The notes below the pieces were generated by a model. That model had not been told where the DNA came from. It saw nothing but the letters and a program-made list of their open reading frames with translations, and did no database searches. A stretch of DNA of 64,000 nucleotides from Thinopyrum elongatum (Eukaryota; Streptophyta; Magnoliopsida; Poales; Poaceae): contig CM022300.1 in the NCBI GenBank assembly GCA_011799875.1, positions 167,417,837 to 167,481,836 on the forward strand, written 5' to 3'. The translations under genes and the position numbers were made by a program. Shown here in pieces: positions 1 to 11,144 of this stretch. The first letter of the stretch is position 1; every line of letters begins with the position of its first letter.

Positions 1-381
1 GGTACTCCTCCGGTGTTAGTGAGTTGCATGATATCATGGTCATAGGAACAGATACTTGACATGCAGAAAATGATAGCAATAAACTTCATACGATTATATG
101 CTACGGTTATAGTTTGGGTCTTGTCCATCACATCATTCTCCTAATCATGTGATCCCGTTATCAAATGACAACTCATGTCTATGACTAGAAAACCATAGCG
201 ATGTTTGATTAACGAGCTAGTCTGGGAGAGGCTCACTAGGGACATGTTGTTGTCTATGTATCCACACATGTATTTGAGTTTCCAATCAATACAATTATAG
301 CATGGATAATAAACAGTTATCATGAACAAGGAAATATAATAATAACTACTTTATTATTGCCTCTAGGGCATATTTCCAATA
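1..381 (-). repeat. Partial 3' LTR of Copia A
   Basis: Outer part missing at the window edge. It matches 10764-11144 over its whole length. The first two bases of the LTR (minus strand) read TA instead of the canonical TG (the 5' LTR has TG), a C-to-T change on the plus strand. Confidence 0.93.
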
Positions 382-392
382 GTCTCCCACTT
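382..392 (-). other. Polypurine tract of Copia A
   Basis: AAGTGGGAGAC on the minus strand, directly abutting the 3' LTR. In LTR retrotransposons this RNase H-resistant tract primes plus-strand DNA synthesis. Confidence 0.85.
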
Positions 393-534
393 GCACTAGA
401 GTAAATAATCTTGTATTACATGGTAATGAATCTAACACCCATAGAGTTCCGATGTTGATCATGTTTTGCCCGTGGAAGAGGTTTAGTCAACGGATCTGCA
501 ACATTCAGATCCATACGTACTTTGCAAATGTTTA

Positions 535-537
535 TGT
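535..537. repeat. TSD of CACTA 1, left copy (TGT)
   Basis: TGT directly precedes the CACTA terminus and is repeated at 4298-4300. Three-base target duplications are the rule for CACTA elements. Confidence 0.85.
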
Positions 538-554
538 CACTACTGGAATCAGAG

Positions 555-870
555 GATTTGCCGTCAGCCACTTCTTTGCCATCTGCTAGCTGACGGCAAA
601 GGAGGTCTTTGCCGTCTGCTTAAAAAAAACAGACGGCAAAGAACTGGCTGATGGCGAAGATGCAATTTGCCGTCAGCCATTTCTTTGCCGTCTGCTAGCT
701 GACGGCAAAGAATCTTTGCCGTCCGCTAGCAGATGACAAAGAGATGGGTGGGGTCCATTTTAGGGTAACGCTGTAACGGCCCACCCCCCCCCCCCACCTC
801 TTTGCCGTCTGCTAGGAGACGGCAAAGAAGTTTTGTCGTCCGCTAGCAGACGGCAAAGACCGTGCCCCAT
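555..870. repeat. Left subterminal repeats of CACTA 1
   Basis: Many copies of TTTGCCGTC and its complement GACGGCAAA, mostly paired as short palindromes with a CTGCTAGC-like centre. In CACTA elements such subterminal repeats are transposase binding sites; that role is inferred here. The block is interrupted by a run of C at about 783-796. Confidence 0.82.
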
Positions 871-1385
871 CCAAACTAACGGTCACCCCCTCTAACTCTC
901 TCCCCGGTCCCACTCCCCTCTCTATCCTCCCACCCGCTCCCCCAACGCCGTCCACACCGAATCGCATGCCCGCACCACTGCCGCCCAGCACCGCCGCCGC
1001 CCGCAGCTCCCCGCCGCCTGCGCCCTCACCGCCGCCGCCCAGCACCACCCCGCCGCCCCACTACCCCGCCACCCTGGAGCCCTGCGGCCCCGTTGCCAGC
1101 GCCGCCCTATCGCCCCTACCGCTGGCACTGGCCCACCATCCCGCCGCCGCACCACCCCGCCGCCCCAGAGCCCTGCGGCCCCGTCACCCCCGCCGCCTGA
1201 CGCCCCCGGACCTCATCCACCGGGCCGCCCCCTCCTCCACCGGCCACCCCCTCCCCTGCGGTGAGCTCCTCAACCCCTTTTTTTCTATTTTTTTTTTGTT
1301 TTTTTAGTTTTAGTTTTATGTTTATTTTCAATTTAGTTTTAGTTTTAGGTTTATGTTTAGTTCTGAAAAAAAAGAAAAAAAATTT

Positions 1386-1560
1386 AGAAGAAGAAGAAGA
1401 AGAAGAGGAGGAGGAGGAGAGAAGAAGAAGAAGAAGAAGAAGAAGAGGAGGAGGAGGAGGAGGAGGAGGAGAAGAAGAAGAAGAAGAAGAAGAAGAAGAA
1501 GAAGAAGAAGAAGAAGAAGAAGAAGAAGAAGAAAAAGAGGAGAGGAGAAGAAGAAGAGGA
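1386..1560. repeat. GAA/AGG purine microsatellite
   Basis: About 175 bases of almost pure purine on the plus strand, GAA triplets with GAG interruptions. The open frames across it (poly-Glu, poly-Arg, poly-Ser) are artefacts of the repeat. Confidence 0.95.
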
Positions 1561-1572
1561 AAAAGGAAAAAC

Positions 1573-1722
1573 GGGTCGAGGATCACCGACGGGGTGCGTC
1601 CGCGCCGACGGAACCGGGTCGAGGATCACCGATTGCCAAGGGGTCGAGGGTTGATGATCGCTGGTCACCAAGGGGTCGAGGGTCGTGGCAGAGGGTTGAG
1701 GATCACCGGTCGCCAAGGGGAT
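1573..1722. repeat. GGTCGAGGATCACCG minisatellite, block 1
   Basis: Degenerate repeats of about 15-30 bases built on GGTCGAGG(G/A)T and GATCACCG. The same unit returns at 2473-2645. Confidence 0.78.
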
Positions 1723-1879
1723 AGATGGTGGAGCCAGTGGGTCCCGCCGGTCCCGGCGCTGTCGCCTAGGCCGAGAATCCCCCGGTACAAAGTGTCAATG
1801 CTTTATGTGATGTGATGTCCTAAAATTTTATGGTGAGCATGGCGTGGCTTGTGTCGTAGCTTAAGATACGAACGTAAGA

Positions 1880-2340
1880 GACTTGAAACACCCAAACTGA
1901 CTCATGACAAAAAATCAAAGCGTAGAAAGAGAAACCAAAGACGAAACAATACGTCGTGAGAGGTTGTGCAACTAGGATGATATTCTGTAACAACTTTTTT
2001 AACGAATTTGAGAGGATGATGGTGAAGAACTCGAAAGCCATTGGTGTATTGCGGTCGTTTCCATACATTTTGCTACAGCACAACAACCCTTCTTCTGACC
2101 ACCATTGGTGTCTTGCGGTCATAAGAAGGGTTGTTGCACTGTAGCAGAATGTATGGAAATGACCACAAGACACCAATGGCTTTCGAGTTCTTCGCCATCA
2201 TACTCTCCAATTCATTAAAAAAGCTGGTACAGAAAATCATCCTAGTTGCACAACCTCTCACTATGTACTATTTCGTCTTTCATTTCTCTTTCTACGCTCT
2301 GATTTTTTGTCATGAGTCAGTTTGGTTGTTTGAAGTTTCA
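1880..2340. repeat. Long inverted repeat (hairpin) inside CACTA 1
   Basis: Arms of about 215 bases (1880-2094 and 2126-2340) are near-identical reverse complements around a spacer of about 30 bases. For example, ACCCAAACTGACTCATGAC on the left returns inverted near 2310-2330. Both arms translate to the same short peptide when read inward, which is how the symmetry shows. A transcript could fold into a long double-stranded RNA. The parent sequence is unknown to me. Confidence 0.85.
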
Positions 2341-2472
2341 AAACTTGGATTTTAATCCTTATCGCAGAGGCTGCCAGACAAATTTGCCAAGGTGTTCAAC
2401 CGCCATCGGCCCCGAGAACTGTTGCTGCGGAAGGCTGTGCACCAGCGTCGATTGTGGGACATGGATGAAGTG

Positions 2473-2645
2473 TTCGATGCCGAGGATCGAGGATCGCCGA
2501 GGGGTCGGGGGTCGAGGGTCGAGGATTGCCGAGGAGTCAAGGGTCGAGGGTCACCGAGGGGTCGAGGATCGCTGAGGGGTCGAGGTTCGAGGGTCGAGAA
2601 TCGCCGAGGGTCAAGGGTCGCCGAGGGGTCGAGGGTCGAGGAACG
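2473..2645. repeat. GGTCGAGG minisatellite, block 2
   Basis: Second, more regular block of the unit seen at 1573-1722 (GAGGGTCGAGGATCGCCGAG-like). Confidence 0.8.
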
Positions 2646-2799
2646 AGCAGTGCTAACGAGACATTGCAAATGATCTTTGGTGCATCGTAACTCCAGACAA
2701 GCATCGCACGATCCTTCTCCAGGTGGTACCGGCACAAGCAACCCCGGTACTTCACCTCCGTGATGAGGGTAAGTTTTCTCTAGTGTTTTGCTTAACAAT

Positions 2800-3190
2800 T
2801 GCATACTTAGCTTCGTACATGCTTGTTAGCCCTATTATGCCACATACTTAGCTTATTTTCTCCAAAAAAGACGTACTTAGCTAATTATCCTCCAAAATGA
2901 CATAATTAGCTTATTTAGTTCATTCATGACATAATTAGATTATTCATTTCAAAAATGGCATAATAACCTTGGTTCTCTCATAAATGTCATATACTTAGCT
3001 TATTTTCCTCCAAAATGGCATAATTACCTAAGTTAGATAAAAAATGAGCTATACTTACCTAAGTTGGCTCAAAAATGGCATCATCCCTAGGTTAGCACAA
3101 AAATGCCCTTACTTACCTTATTTTCCTCCAAATTGACATAATAAACTTAGTTAGCTCAAAAATTGCATAATTACCTAAGTTAGATCTAAA
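2800..3190. repeat. AT-rich degenerate tandem repeat
   Basis: Roughly 40-base units around CTTAGCTTATTTTCCTCCAAAATGGCATAATTA (written here only as a pattern) recur about ten times with drift. No coding signal. Confidence 0.65.
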
Positions 3191-3400
3191 ATGACACAAA
3201 TAAGGAATAAAGAAGAAAACAAGGAAGAGAAAAAAGAAATAGAAGAAGAAGAGAAGAAAGAAAAATAAAGAGAGGAAGATAAGGAAAGGAAAAGGATAAA
3301 AAGATAGAAAGAAGAAGAAAGATGAGAAGAAGAAGAAGAAGAAGAAAATATCTTCTTATTCTTCCTTTTATCTTCTTCTTTTTCTCCATCTTCTACATCC

Positions 3401-3572
3401 TTGTTCTTTTCTTCTTCTTTGTTCTTCTTCTTCTTCTTCTTCTTCTTCTTCTTCTTCTTCTTCTTCTTCTTCTTCTTCTTCTTCTTCTTCTAGTCTTCTT
3501 CTTTTCTTCTTCTAGTCTTCTGTCTTCTTCCTAGTCTTCTTCTTCTAGTCTTCTTCTTCTTCTTCTTCTTCT
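3401..3572. repeat. CTT pyrimidine microsatellite
   Basis: Long CTT run on the plus strand with CTAGT interruptions. It is the strand-complement class of the GAA tract at 1386-1560. Confidence 0.95.
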
Positions 3573-3902
3573 AACTTTCTTACTCCCATTTTTGCAGATT
3601 TGATTCACTTCATGGAAGCTGGCATTGATGGACTGCTAGTTTTAGTTTTAGTTTTTGTTTTGATTTTGTGCTGATGAACAATGTATGTTGATGAACTCCG
3701 TGAAACTTTGTATGTATGTATGTTGATGAACTCCGTGAAACTATGTATGTATTGGACATTTTAATACCCTATGTGTTTTGTTGCATTGATGGACTGCTAG
3801 ATGTGGGATACATGGGCTATGTTTGAGGTTGAAACTATATATATCATATATGTCTTTTGAAAATGCAGGGATATAACAGAAAACAAAAAAATAGTAACAA
3901 TA

Positions 3903-4282
3903 CAGGCACTTTGCCGTCTGCCACAGACGGCAAAGAGGCCACATGGCAGCAACCTGTGCAACCTGGTAGCTGACCCATTTGGTCACTTTGCCGTCTGTGG
4001 CAGATGACAAAGGCTGGGTGATTTGCCGTCAGCTGGCAAACGGCAAAGCCTCTCGTTAGCCACCTAACATGGCTAACATCAGTTGTTTGTTGTCCATATT
4101 CTTTGCCGTCTGCCACCGATGGCAAAGCGTCTTTGCCGTCCGCTGTGAGAAAGCAGACGGCAAAGAAGCTATTTGTAGTAGCTTACTATGTCGGACAGGT
4201 TTGCCGTCAGCGGCTGATGGCAAAGAGGTTTGCCATCAGTTCCTGGTCCTTTGCTGTCTGCCATGGCAGATGGCAAAGAAAG
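3903..4282. repeat. Right subterminal repeats of CACTA 1
   Basis: Again paired TTTGCCGTC/GACGGCAAAG palindromes (for example near 3909-3935 and 4253-4279), mirroring the left end. Confidence 0.82.
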
Positions 4283-4297
4283 CTGATTCCTGTAGTG

Positions 4298-4300
4298 TGT
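4298..4300. repeat. TSD of CACTA 1, right copy (TGT)
   Basis: Directly follows the right terminus GTAGTG. See 535-537. Confidence 0.85.
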
Positions 4301-4868
4301 CCTCCTCCTTGACTGCATCACAGATGGAGTTGAAGCGTCACATTATGTGTCTGGTTCTCTTGTGAAACCTTGGTTCCTTGGCTAGAGCAATCGCACCACT
4401 ATTGTCACAGAACATAATCATTGGGTTCAGTACACTGGGCACAACTCCCAAATCTGTCATGAACTGCTTCATCCTGACACCTTCCTTCGCTGCCTCCGAG
4501 GCAGCTATGTACTCCACTTTGCATGTATAATCAGCTACCACGCTTTGCTTGGAACTGCACCAGCTTACCGCTCCCCCATTCAGAACATATACGTATCCGG
4601 TTTGAGACTTAGAGTCATCCATATCAGTGTCAAAGCTTGCATCGACATAACCCTTTACGACCAGCTCTTGATCACCTCCATAAACGAGAAACATTTCCTT
4701 AGTCCTTATCAGGTACTTGAGGATATTGTTGACCGCTATCCAGTGCTCCATTCCTGGATTACTTTGAAACATTCCGGCCATACTTATGGCAAGGCTAACA
4801 TCTGGTCTTGTGCACAGCATCGCATACATAATAGAGCCTATGGCAGAAGCACAGGGGATGACACTCAT

Positions 4869-5968
4869 CTATTCTCTATCCTCTGTAGTCGCTGGGCATT
4901 GAGTCTTACTCAACTTCACACCTTGCAAAACAGGCAAGAACCCCTTCTTGGTCTGATCCATTTTGAACTTCTTCAAAATCTTATCAAGGTATGTGCTTTG
5001 TGAAAGTCCTATTAAGCGTCTCGATCTATCTCTATAGATCTTGATGCCTAATATGAAAGCAGCTTCTCCTAGGTCCTTCATTGAAGAAGTCTTGTTCAAA
5101 TATTCCTTCACGTTTTCCAAAAGTTCTATATTGTTTCCAATCAGCAATATGTCATCCACATATAATATAAGAAACGCTATAGAGCTCCCACTCACTTTCT
5201 TGTAAATACAAGATTCTCCAAAAACTTGTATGAACCCAAACGCTTTGATCACCTCATCAAAGCAAAGATTCCAACTCCGAGATGCTTGCACCAGTCCATA
5301 ATTGGATCACTGGGGTTTGCACACTTTGTTAGCATTCTCTGGATCGACAAAACCTTCTGGTTGCATCATATACAACTCTTCCTTAAGGAAACCGTTAAGG
5401 AACGTTGTTTTGACATCCATCTGCCATGTTTCATAATCAGAAAATGCATCTATTGCCAACATGATTCTGACAGACTTAAGCATCGCTACGGGTGAGAAAG
5501 TCTCATCGTAGTCAACTCCTTCAACCTATGAGAACCCCTTTGCCACAAGTCGAGCTTTATAGACGGTGACATTACCATCCGCGTCCGCCTTCTTCTTGAA
5601 GATCCATTTATTCTGAATGGCCTTTCGCCCTTTAGGTAATACTTCCAAAGTCCATACTTTGTTTTCATACATGGATCCCATTTCGGATTTCATGGCCTCT
5701 AACCATTTGTCGGAATACGGCCCCACCATCACTTCTCCATAGCTCGTAGGTTCACCGTTTTCCAACAACATGACCTCTAAGACAGGGTTACCGTACCACT
5801 CAGGAGCTGTATGTACCCTTGTCGACCTACGAGGTTCGATAGTAACTTGATACGAAGCTTCATGATCATCATCATTAGCTTCCTCTTCAACTGACGTAGG
5901 TGCCACAGAAACATCTTTCTATGCTGCGCCAGTCTCTCATTGAAGTAAAGGTTCAACAACCTCATCAA
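4869..5968 (-). pseudogene. Copia A reverse transcriptase and linker
   Basis: Reverse transcriptase of the Copia polyprotein, which copies element RNA into DNA in virus-like particles. The palm motif LILYVDDILLIG is intact (4869-5291). Upstream come the linker signature NKWIFKKKADADGNVTVYKARLV (5526-5906) and the acidic linker between integrase and RT. At least one TAG stop follows the KARLVAKGFS segment (about 5525), and frame changes separate the open pieces. Family RTs are about 250 residues; all parts are present but broken. Confidence 0.88.
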
Positions 5969-5990
5969 GTTCTATCTTCCTCCCACTCAA

Positions 5991-6960
5991 TTCTTTCGAG
6001 AGAAACTCTTTCTCGAGAAAGGACCCGTTCTTAGTGACAAACACTTATCCTTCGGATCTGAGATAGAAGGTATACCCAACCATTTCTTTTGGGTATCCTA
6101 TGAAGACACATTTGTTCGCTTTGGGTTTGAGCTTTTCCGGCAGAAGCCTTTTGACATAAGCATCGCAGCCCCAAACCTTAAGAAACGACAACTTAGGTTT
6201 CTTGCCAAACCATAGTTCATACGGTGTCATGTCCACGGACTTAAATGGTGCCCTATTTAAAGTGAATGCAGCTGTCTCTAACGCATAACCCCAAAATGAT
6301 AGTGGTAGATCGGCAAGAGACATCATAGAACGCACCATATCCGATAAGGTACGATTACGACATTCGGACACACCATTACGCTATGGTGTTCTAGGTGGCG
6401 TTAACTGTGAAACAATTCCACATTGTGATTGCCAAACTCATAACTCAGATATTCTCCCCCTCGATCGGATCATAGGAATTTAAACTTTTTGTTATAATGA
6501 TTCTCAACTTCACTCTGAAATTGCTTGAACTTTTCAAACGTTTCAGACTTATGCATCATTAAGTAAATATACCCATATCTACTCATGTCTTCGGTGAGGG
6601 TGAGAAAGTAATGAGATACATCGCGCGCATCAACACTTATCGGATCGCACACAACAGTATGTATGATTTCCAACAAGTCACTTGCCCGTTCCATTGTTCC
6701 GAAAAACGGGGTTTTGGTCATCTTGCCCATGAGGCATGGTTCACAAGTGTCAAGTGATTCAAAATCTAGTGACTCCAAAAGTCTATCATCATGGAGTTTC
6801 TTCATGCGCTTTGCACCAATATGACCTAAGCGGCAATGCCACAAGAAAGTGGTACTATCATTATCAACTCTACACCTTTTGGCATCAATGTTATGAACAT
6901 GTGTATCATCACTATCGAGATTCAATAAGAATAAACCCCTCACAATGGGTGCATGACCAT
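5991..6960 (-). pseudogene. Copia A integrase with GAG-pre-integrase domain
   Basis: Integrase inserts the cDNA into the host genome. The zinc-binding pre-integrase segment (LWHCRLGHIG...CEPCLMG) sits near 6700-6850, followed by the catalytic core. Where Copia B reads HTDVCG, this copy reads HTVVCD, so the first catalytic aspartate is lost. The later part (6045-6371) reads SECRNRTL around the catalytic glutamate and continues to the C-terminal YELWFGKKP. A stop and frame break lie between 6371 and 6470. Confidence 0.86.
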
Positions 6961-8147
6961 AAAATATATTACCCATATAAATAGAACCACCATTATTCTC
7001 TGATTTAAATGAGTAACCGTCTCTCATTAAACAAGATCCAGATATAATGTTCATGCTCAATGCAGGCACTAAATAACAATTATTCAGGTTCATCACTAAT
7101 CCCGATGGTAATCGAAGAGCGAGCATGCCGACGGTGATCACATCAACCTTGGAACCATTTCCCACGCGTATCGTCACTTCGTCCTTCGCCAGCCTCTGTG
7201 TATTCCATAGTTGCTGCTTTGAGTTGCAAATGTGAGCAACCGAACTGGTATCAAATACCCAGGCACTACAACGAGAATTGGTAAGGTACACATCTCTAAC
7301 ATGTATATCATATATACCTTTGTTGAGGTTGGCCCCCTTCTTGTCTGCCAGATATTTGGGGCAGTTCCGCTTCCAGTGGCCAGTGCCCTCATAATAGAAG
7401 CACTCAGTCTCCAGCATGGGTCCAGCCTTAGGTTTTTCACGGGAGGAGAAACTGCATTGCCACCTTTCTTGAAGTTTCCCTTCTTTCCCTTGCCTTTCTT
7501 AAAACTAGTGGTTTTATTCACCATCAACACTTGATGCTCCTTCTAGATGTCTGACTCAGCGACTTTCAGCATCGCGAACAGCTCGGAGACTAACTTGTTC
7601 ATCCCTTGCATGTTATAGTTCAACACAAAGCTCATGTAGCTAGGTGGTAGCGATTGAAGAACTCTATCAGGGACAACCTCTGGTGGGATCTCAACTCCCA
7701 ACTCAGCCAGACGGTTGTAGTACCCAGACATTCTGAGTATGTGCTCACTGACAGACCCGTTCTCCTCCATCTTGCAGGCATAGAACTTATCAAAGGTCTC
7801 ATACCTCTCGATCTGGGCATTCTTCTCAAAGATAAACTTCAACTCCTGGAACATCGCATATGCTCCATGACGTTCAAAACGCCTTTGAAGTCCCGGCTCT
7901 AAGCCATACAGCATGGCGCACTGAACTATTGAGTAGTCATCAACACGTGACTGCCAGGTGTTCACAACATCCACAGTGGCTAGAGGGGGTGGCGCACCAA
8001 GCGGTGCATCAAGGACATAAGGCTTTTGGGCAGCCATGAGGATAATCCTCAGATTACGGGCTAGTCCACAACATTACTTCCATCATCTTTCACCTTAGCT
8101 TTCTCTAGGAACACATTGAAATTCAGGGGAGCTACTATGTGAGCCAT
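6961..8147 (-). pseudogene. Copia A gag and protease
   Basis: Gag forms the virus-like particle; the aspartic protease cleaves the polyprotein. The start is the ATG at 8145-8147, by homology to Copia B (19987-19989). About 25 codons in, a TGG has become TAG and one base is deleted. A second stop lies near 7540. The zinc knuckle reads CFYYEGTGHWKRNC, with tyrosine replacing the second cysteine of the CX2CX4HX4C motif. The protease motif is DTSS rather than the DTGS of Copia B. The copy is non-functional. Confidence 0.88.
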
Positions 8148-9375
8148 TGATCTACAACATAATTTGCAAAGGCAACTTTAGACTATTGTTCATGATAATG
8201 AGTTCAATTAATCATATTACTTAAGAACTCCCACACAAATCGACATCCCTCCAGTCGTCGGAGTGTAACATCATCCAAATTCACCAACCCAAGTCCGATC
8301 ATCACGTGAGATGAGGTGGTTGCAATGGTGAACATCTCCATGTTGATCATATCTACTATATGACTCATGTTTGACCTTTCCGTCTCTTGTGTCCCGAGGC
8401 CATGTCTGTACATGCTAGGCTCGTCAAGTTTAACCCAAGTGTTCTGCATGTGCAACACTGGCTTGCACCCGTTGTATGCGAACGTAGAGTCTATCACACC
8501 CGATCATCATGTGGTGCTTCAAAATGATGAACTTTCACAACGGTGCACACTTGGGGAGAACACAATTTTATCTTGAAATTTTATAATGCTACCGTCGTCC
8601 TAAGAAAAATAAAATGCATGAAAGGATTAACATCACATGCATATCATAAGTGACATGATAAGGCCATCAACCTGTTCTTTTGATCTCCATCTCCAAAGCA
8701 CCGGCATGATCTCCATCGTCACCGGCATGACACCATGATCTCCATCATCGTGTCGCCATTGGGGTTGTCAAGCCAACCATGCTTCTACTACTATTTCTAC
8801 CGCTTAGCGATAAAGTAAAGCATTACATAGCATTTAATGATTGACACGCAGGTCATACAATAATTAAAGACAACCTATGGCTCCTGCCGGTTGCTATATG
8901 CATCGACATGCAAGTCGATATAAAATATTACAAACATGATAATCTCATACATCAAATATATTTCATCAAGTCTTTGGCCATATCATATCACAACATACCC
9001 TACAAAAACAAGTTAGACATCCTCTAATTTCTTGTTGCATGTTTTTCGTGGCTGCTATGGGTATCTAGCAAGAATGATTCTTACCTATGCAAAACCACAA
9101 CATCGATATTCAAGATGCTATTTAACCTTCTACAAGGGCCGCCTTTGTCGAATCTGATTCAACTAAGGTGGGAGAGATAGACACCCGCCAGCCAACTTTA
9201 TGCAACAAAGTCACATGTCAGTCGATGGAACCAGTCTTATGTACGTGGACATGTAAAGATGGTCCGGGCCGCTTCATCCCACAATACCGCTGAATGAATA
9301 AAAGACCAAGGAAGGAAGCAATCTAAATATCAACGCCCAAAAACTCACTCATGATGTCATCTACGCATAGACCTA
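8148..9375 (-). other. Untranslated leader of Copia A
   Basis: About 1.2 kb between the primer-binding site and the gag start. It is alignable in outline to 19990-21207 of Copia B. Long leaders are normal in BARE1-type elements, where the region carries dimerisation and packaging signals. I see no open frame of note. Confidence 0.75.
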
Positions 9376-9388
9376 GCTCATGATGCCA
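9376..9388 (-). other. Primer-binding site of Copia A (degenerate)
   Basis: TGGCATCATGAGC on the minus strand, a decayed form of TGGTATCAGAGC (intact in Copia B), complementary to the initiator tRNA-Met 3' end. One base separates it from the LTR. Confidence 0.8.
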
Positions 9389-9389
9389 C

Positions 9390-11144
9390 TGTTGGGGAAC
9401 GTTGCATGGGAAACAAAAAAGCTCCTACGCTCACCAAGATGAATCTAGGAGATGAACATCTATGAGAGGAGAGATTGGATCTACATACCCTTGTAGATTG
9501 CTAAGCAGAAGGGTTAAGAAACGTGGTTGATGTAGTCGAATGTCTTCACGATCCAATCTGATCTAGCGCCGAACGGACGGCACCTCCGCGTTCAGCACAC
9601 GTGCGGCTCGATGACGGCTCCTACTTATTGATCTAGCAAGCAAGAGAGGAGAAGTATATGGGATCTCATCCAGCACGACGGCATGGTGGAGATGGTGGTG
9701 GTGCAATCCAGGCAGGGCTTCGCCAAACGCTGCCGGAACCAATCTGAGGAGAAATCGGGGTTTTGGGAGAGGTAGGGCTGCAGCCGGGGCGTGGGATTTG
9801 GTATGTCCAGCCCCTACCTCTCCCCCACTATTTATAGGAGGCAAGGAGGAGGGTTGCGGTGCAGCCTTGGCCCCTCCTCCAAGGGGGGTGGTGCGGCTAG
9901 TCCTAGGGAGGAATCCTCCCTTCCCAAGGCACCTCGGGGGGGGGGGGGGGGTGCCTTCCACCCTTAGGACTCTTCCTTTATCCTCTCTCTTGGCGCATGG
10001 GCCCCTTAGGGCTGGTTCCCTTGGCCCATATAGGCCGAGGTGCAACCCGTATAGCCCATGTGGCACCCGAGGGCAGGTGGACCCCTGGACCCCTTTTGGC
10101 AGTCCCGGTACAATACCGATAATGCCCGAAACCTTTCCGGCAGCCAAAATATTCCCATATATAAAGCTTTACCTCCGGACCATTCTATAGCTCCTCGTGA
10201 CGTTCGGGATCTCATCCGGGACTCCGAACAACATTCGGTCACCAACATGAATATCCCAATACTACTCTAACGTCACTGAACGTTAAGCGTGTGGACCCTA
10301 CGTGTTCGAGAATAATGTAGACATGACCGAGACACCTCTCCGGTCAATAACCAATAGCGGAACCTGGATGCCCATATTGGTTCCTACATATTCCATGAAG
10401 ATCTTTCATCGGTTGAACCATGATGCCAAGGATTCATCTTATCCCGTATGCAGTTCCCTTTGTCCATCGGTATGTTACTTGCCCGAGATTCGATCGTTAG
10501 TATCTCCTTACCTAGTTCAATCTCATTACCGGCAAGTCTCTTTACTCGTGCCATAATACAACATCCCATGACTAACTCCTTAGTCACATTGCTTGCAAGC
10601 TCATTGTGATGCTGTATTACCGAGTGGGCCCCGAGTTACCTCTCCGTCATGCGGAGTGAGAAATCCCAGTCTTGATCCATGCCAACTCAACAGACACCCT
10701 CGGAGATACCTGTAGAGCATCTTTGTAGTCACCCAGTTACGTTGCGATGTTTGACACACACAAGGTACTCCTCCGGTGTCAGTGAGTTGCATGATCTCAT
10801 GGTCATTGGAAAAGATACTTGACATGTAGAAAATGATAGCAATAAACTTGATACGATCATATGCTACGCTTATAGTTTGCGTCTTGTCCATCACATCATT
10901 CTCCTAATGATGTGGTCCCGTTATCAAATAACAGCTCATGTCTATGACTAGGAAACCATAGCCATCTTTAATCAACGAGCTTGTCCGGTAGAGGCTCACT
11001 AGGGACATGTTGCTGTCTATGTATCCGCACATGTATTTGAGTTTCCAATCAATACAATTATAGCATGGATAATAAACGATTATCATGAATAAGGAAATAT
11101 AATAATAGCCACTTTATTATTGCCTCTAGGGCATATTTCCAACA
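9390..11144 (-). repeat. 5' LTR of Copia A
   Basis: 1755 bases running TGTTGGAAATAT...CCCCAACA on the minus strand, an inverted TGTTG/CAACA terminus. It would drive transcription leftwards. Confidence 0.93.
9829..9836 (-). promoter_or_regulatory. Probable TATA box of the Copia A LTR
   Basis: TATAAATA on the minus strand in a GC-rich setting of the 5' LTR. The same position in the Copia B LTRs has TATATATA (14655-14662 and 21649-21656). Confidence 0.65.

Larger units (their letters stand above)
538..4297. mobile_element. Non-autonomous CACTA transposon 1
   Basis: The left end is CACTACTGGAATCAG. The right end is its inverted complement with one mismatch (CTGATTCCTGTAGTG), flanked by TGT on both sides. 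Comparison with Copia B shows that the surrounding pol sequence is continuous without it. The 3760 bases carry no recognisable transposase. They hold palindromic TTTGCCGTC subterminal repeats at both ends, a GC-rich proline-codon stretch (about 960-1260), two microsatellites, two blocks of one minisatellite, a 460-bp inverted repeat and an AT-rich degenerate repeat. It is presumably mobilised in trans by an autonomous relative. I do not assign a named family. Confidence 0.92.
416..4868 (-). pseudogene. Copia A RNase H and pol C-terminus, split by a CACTA insertion
   Basis: The RNase H part of the Copia polyprotein removes the RNA strand from RNA/DNA hybrids during reverse transcription. At 4338-4868 the motifs GYVDASFDTD, a glutamate region (KVEYIAASEAAKEG) and FCDNSGAIALAKEP are all readable. 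The frame then meets a TGA stop and is interrupted at 538-4297 by the CACTA transposon. The last codons resume at 416-537 (reading ADPLTKP) and end at TAA 416-418, just upstream of the polypurine tract. Copia B carries the same segment uninterrupted at 16004-16200, which fixes the insertion point. The protein cannot be made intact. Confidence 0.88.
1..11144 (-). mobile_element. Copia element A (Angela/BARE1/WIS type), 3' LTR cut by window edge
   Basis: Ty1/Copia retrotransposon on the minus strand. From right to left it has a 5' LTR (9390-11144), a tRNA-Met-type primer site, an untranslated leader, gag, protease, integrase, reverse transcriptase, RNase H, a polypurine tract and a 3' LTR that runs off the left edge. 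The LTR start (TGTTGGAAATATGCCC on the minus strand) and the protein sequence are those of the Angela/BARE1/WIS group of Triticeae. The 381 bases of 3' LTR align without a gap to 10764-11144. By eye I count about 29 differences (about 7-8%), so the insertion is old. Its pol is interrupted by a CACTA element and carries several stops, so the copy is dead. The right flanking pentamer is TCACC; its partner lies off-window. Confidence 0.93.

Noticed and set aside
555..870. CRISPR-like array of short repeats
   Set aside because: Repeats are palindromic CACTA subterminal motifs with irregular spacing in a plant genome.
966..1307. Pro/Ala-rich ORF in the CACTA
   Set aside because: GC-rich low-complexity DNA with internal duplications. 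The overlapping opposite-strand frames are equally open.
1116..1815. Long poly-Glu, poly-Arg and poly-Ser frames
   Set aside because: They are translations of the GAA/AGG microsatellite, open in several frames at once, with no other coding signal.
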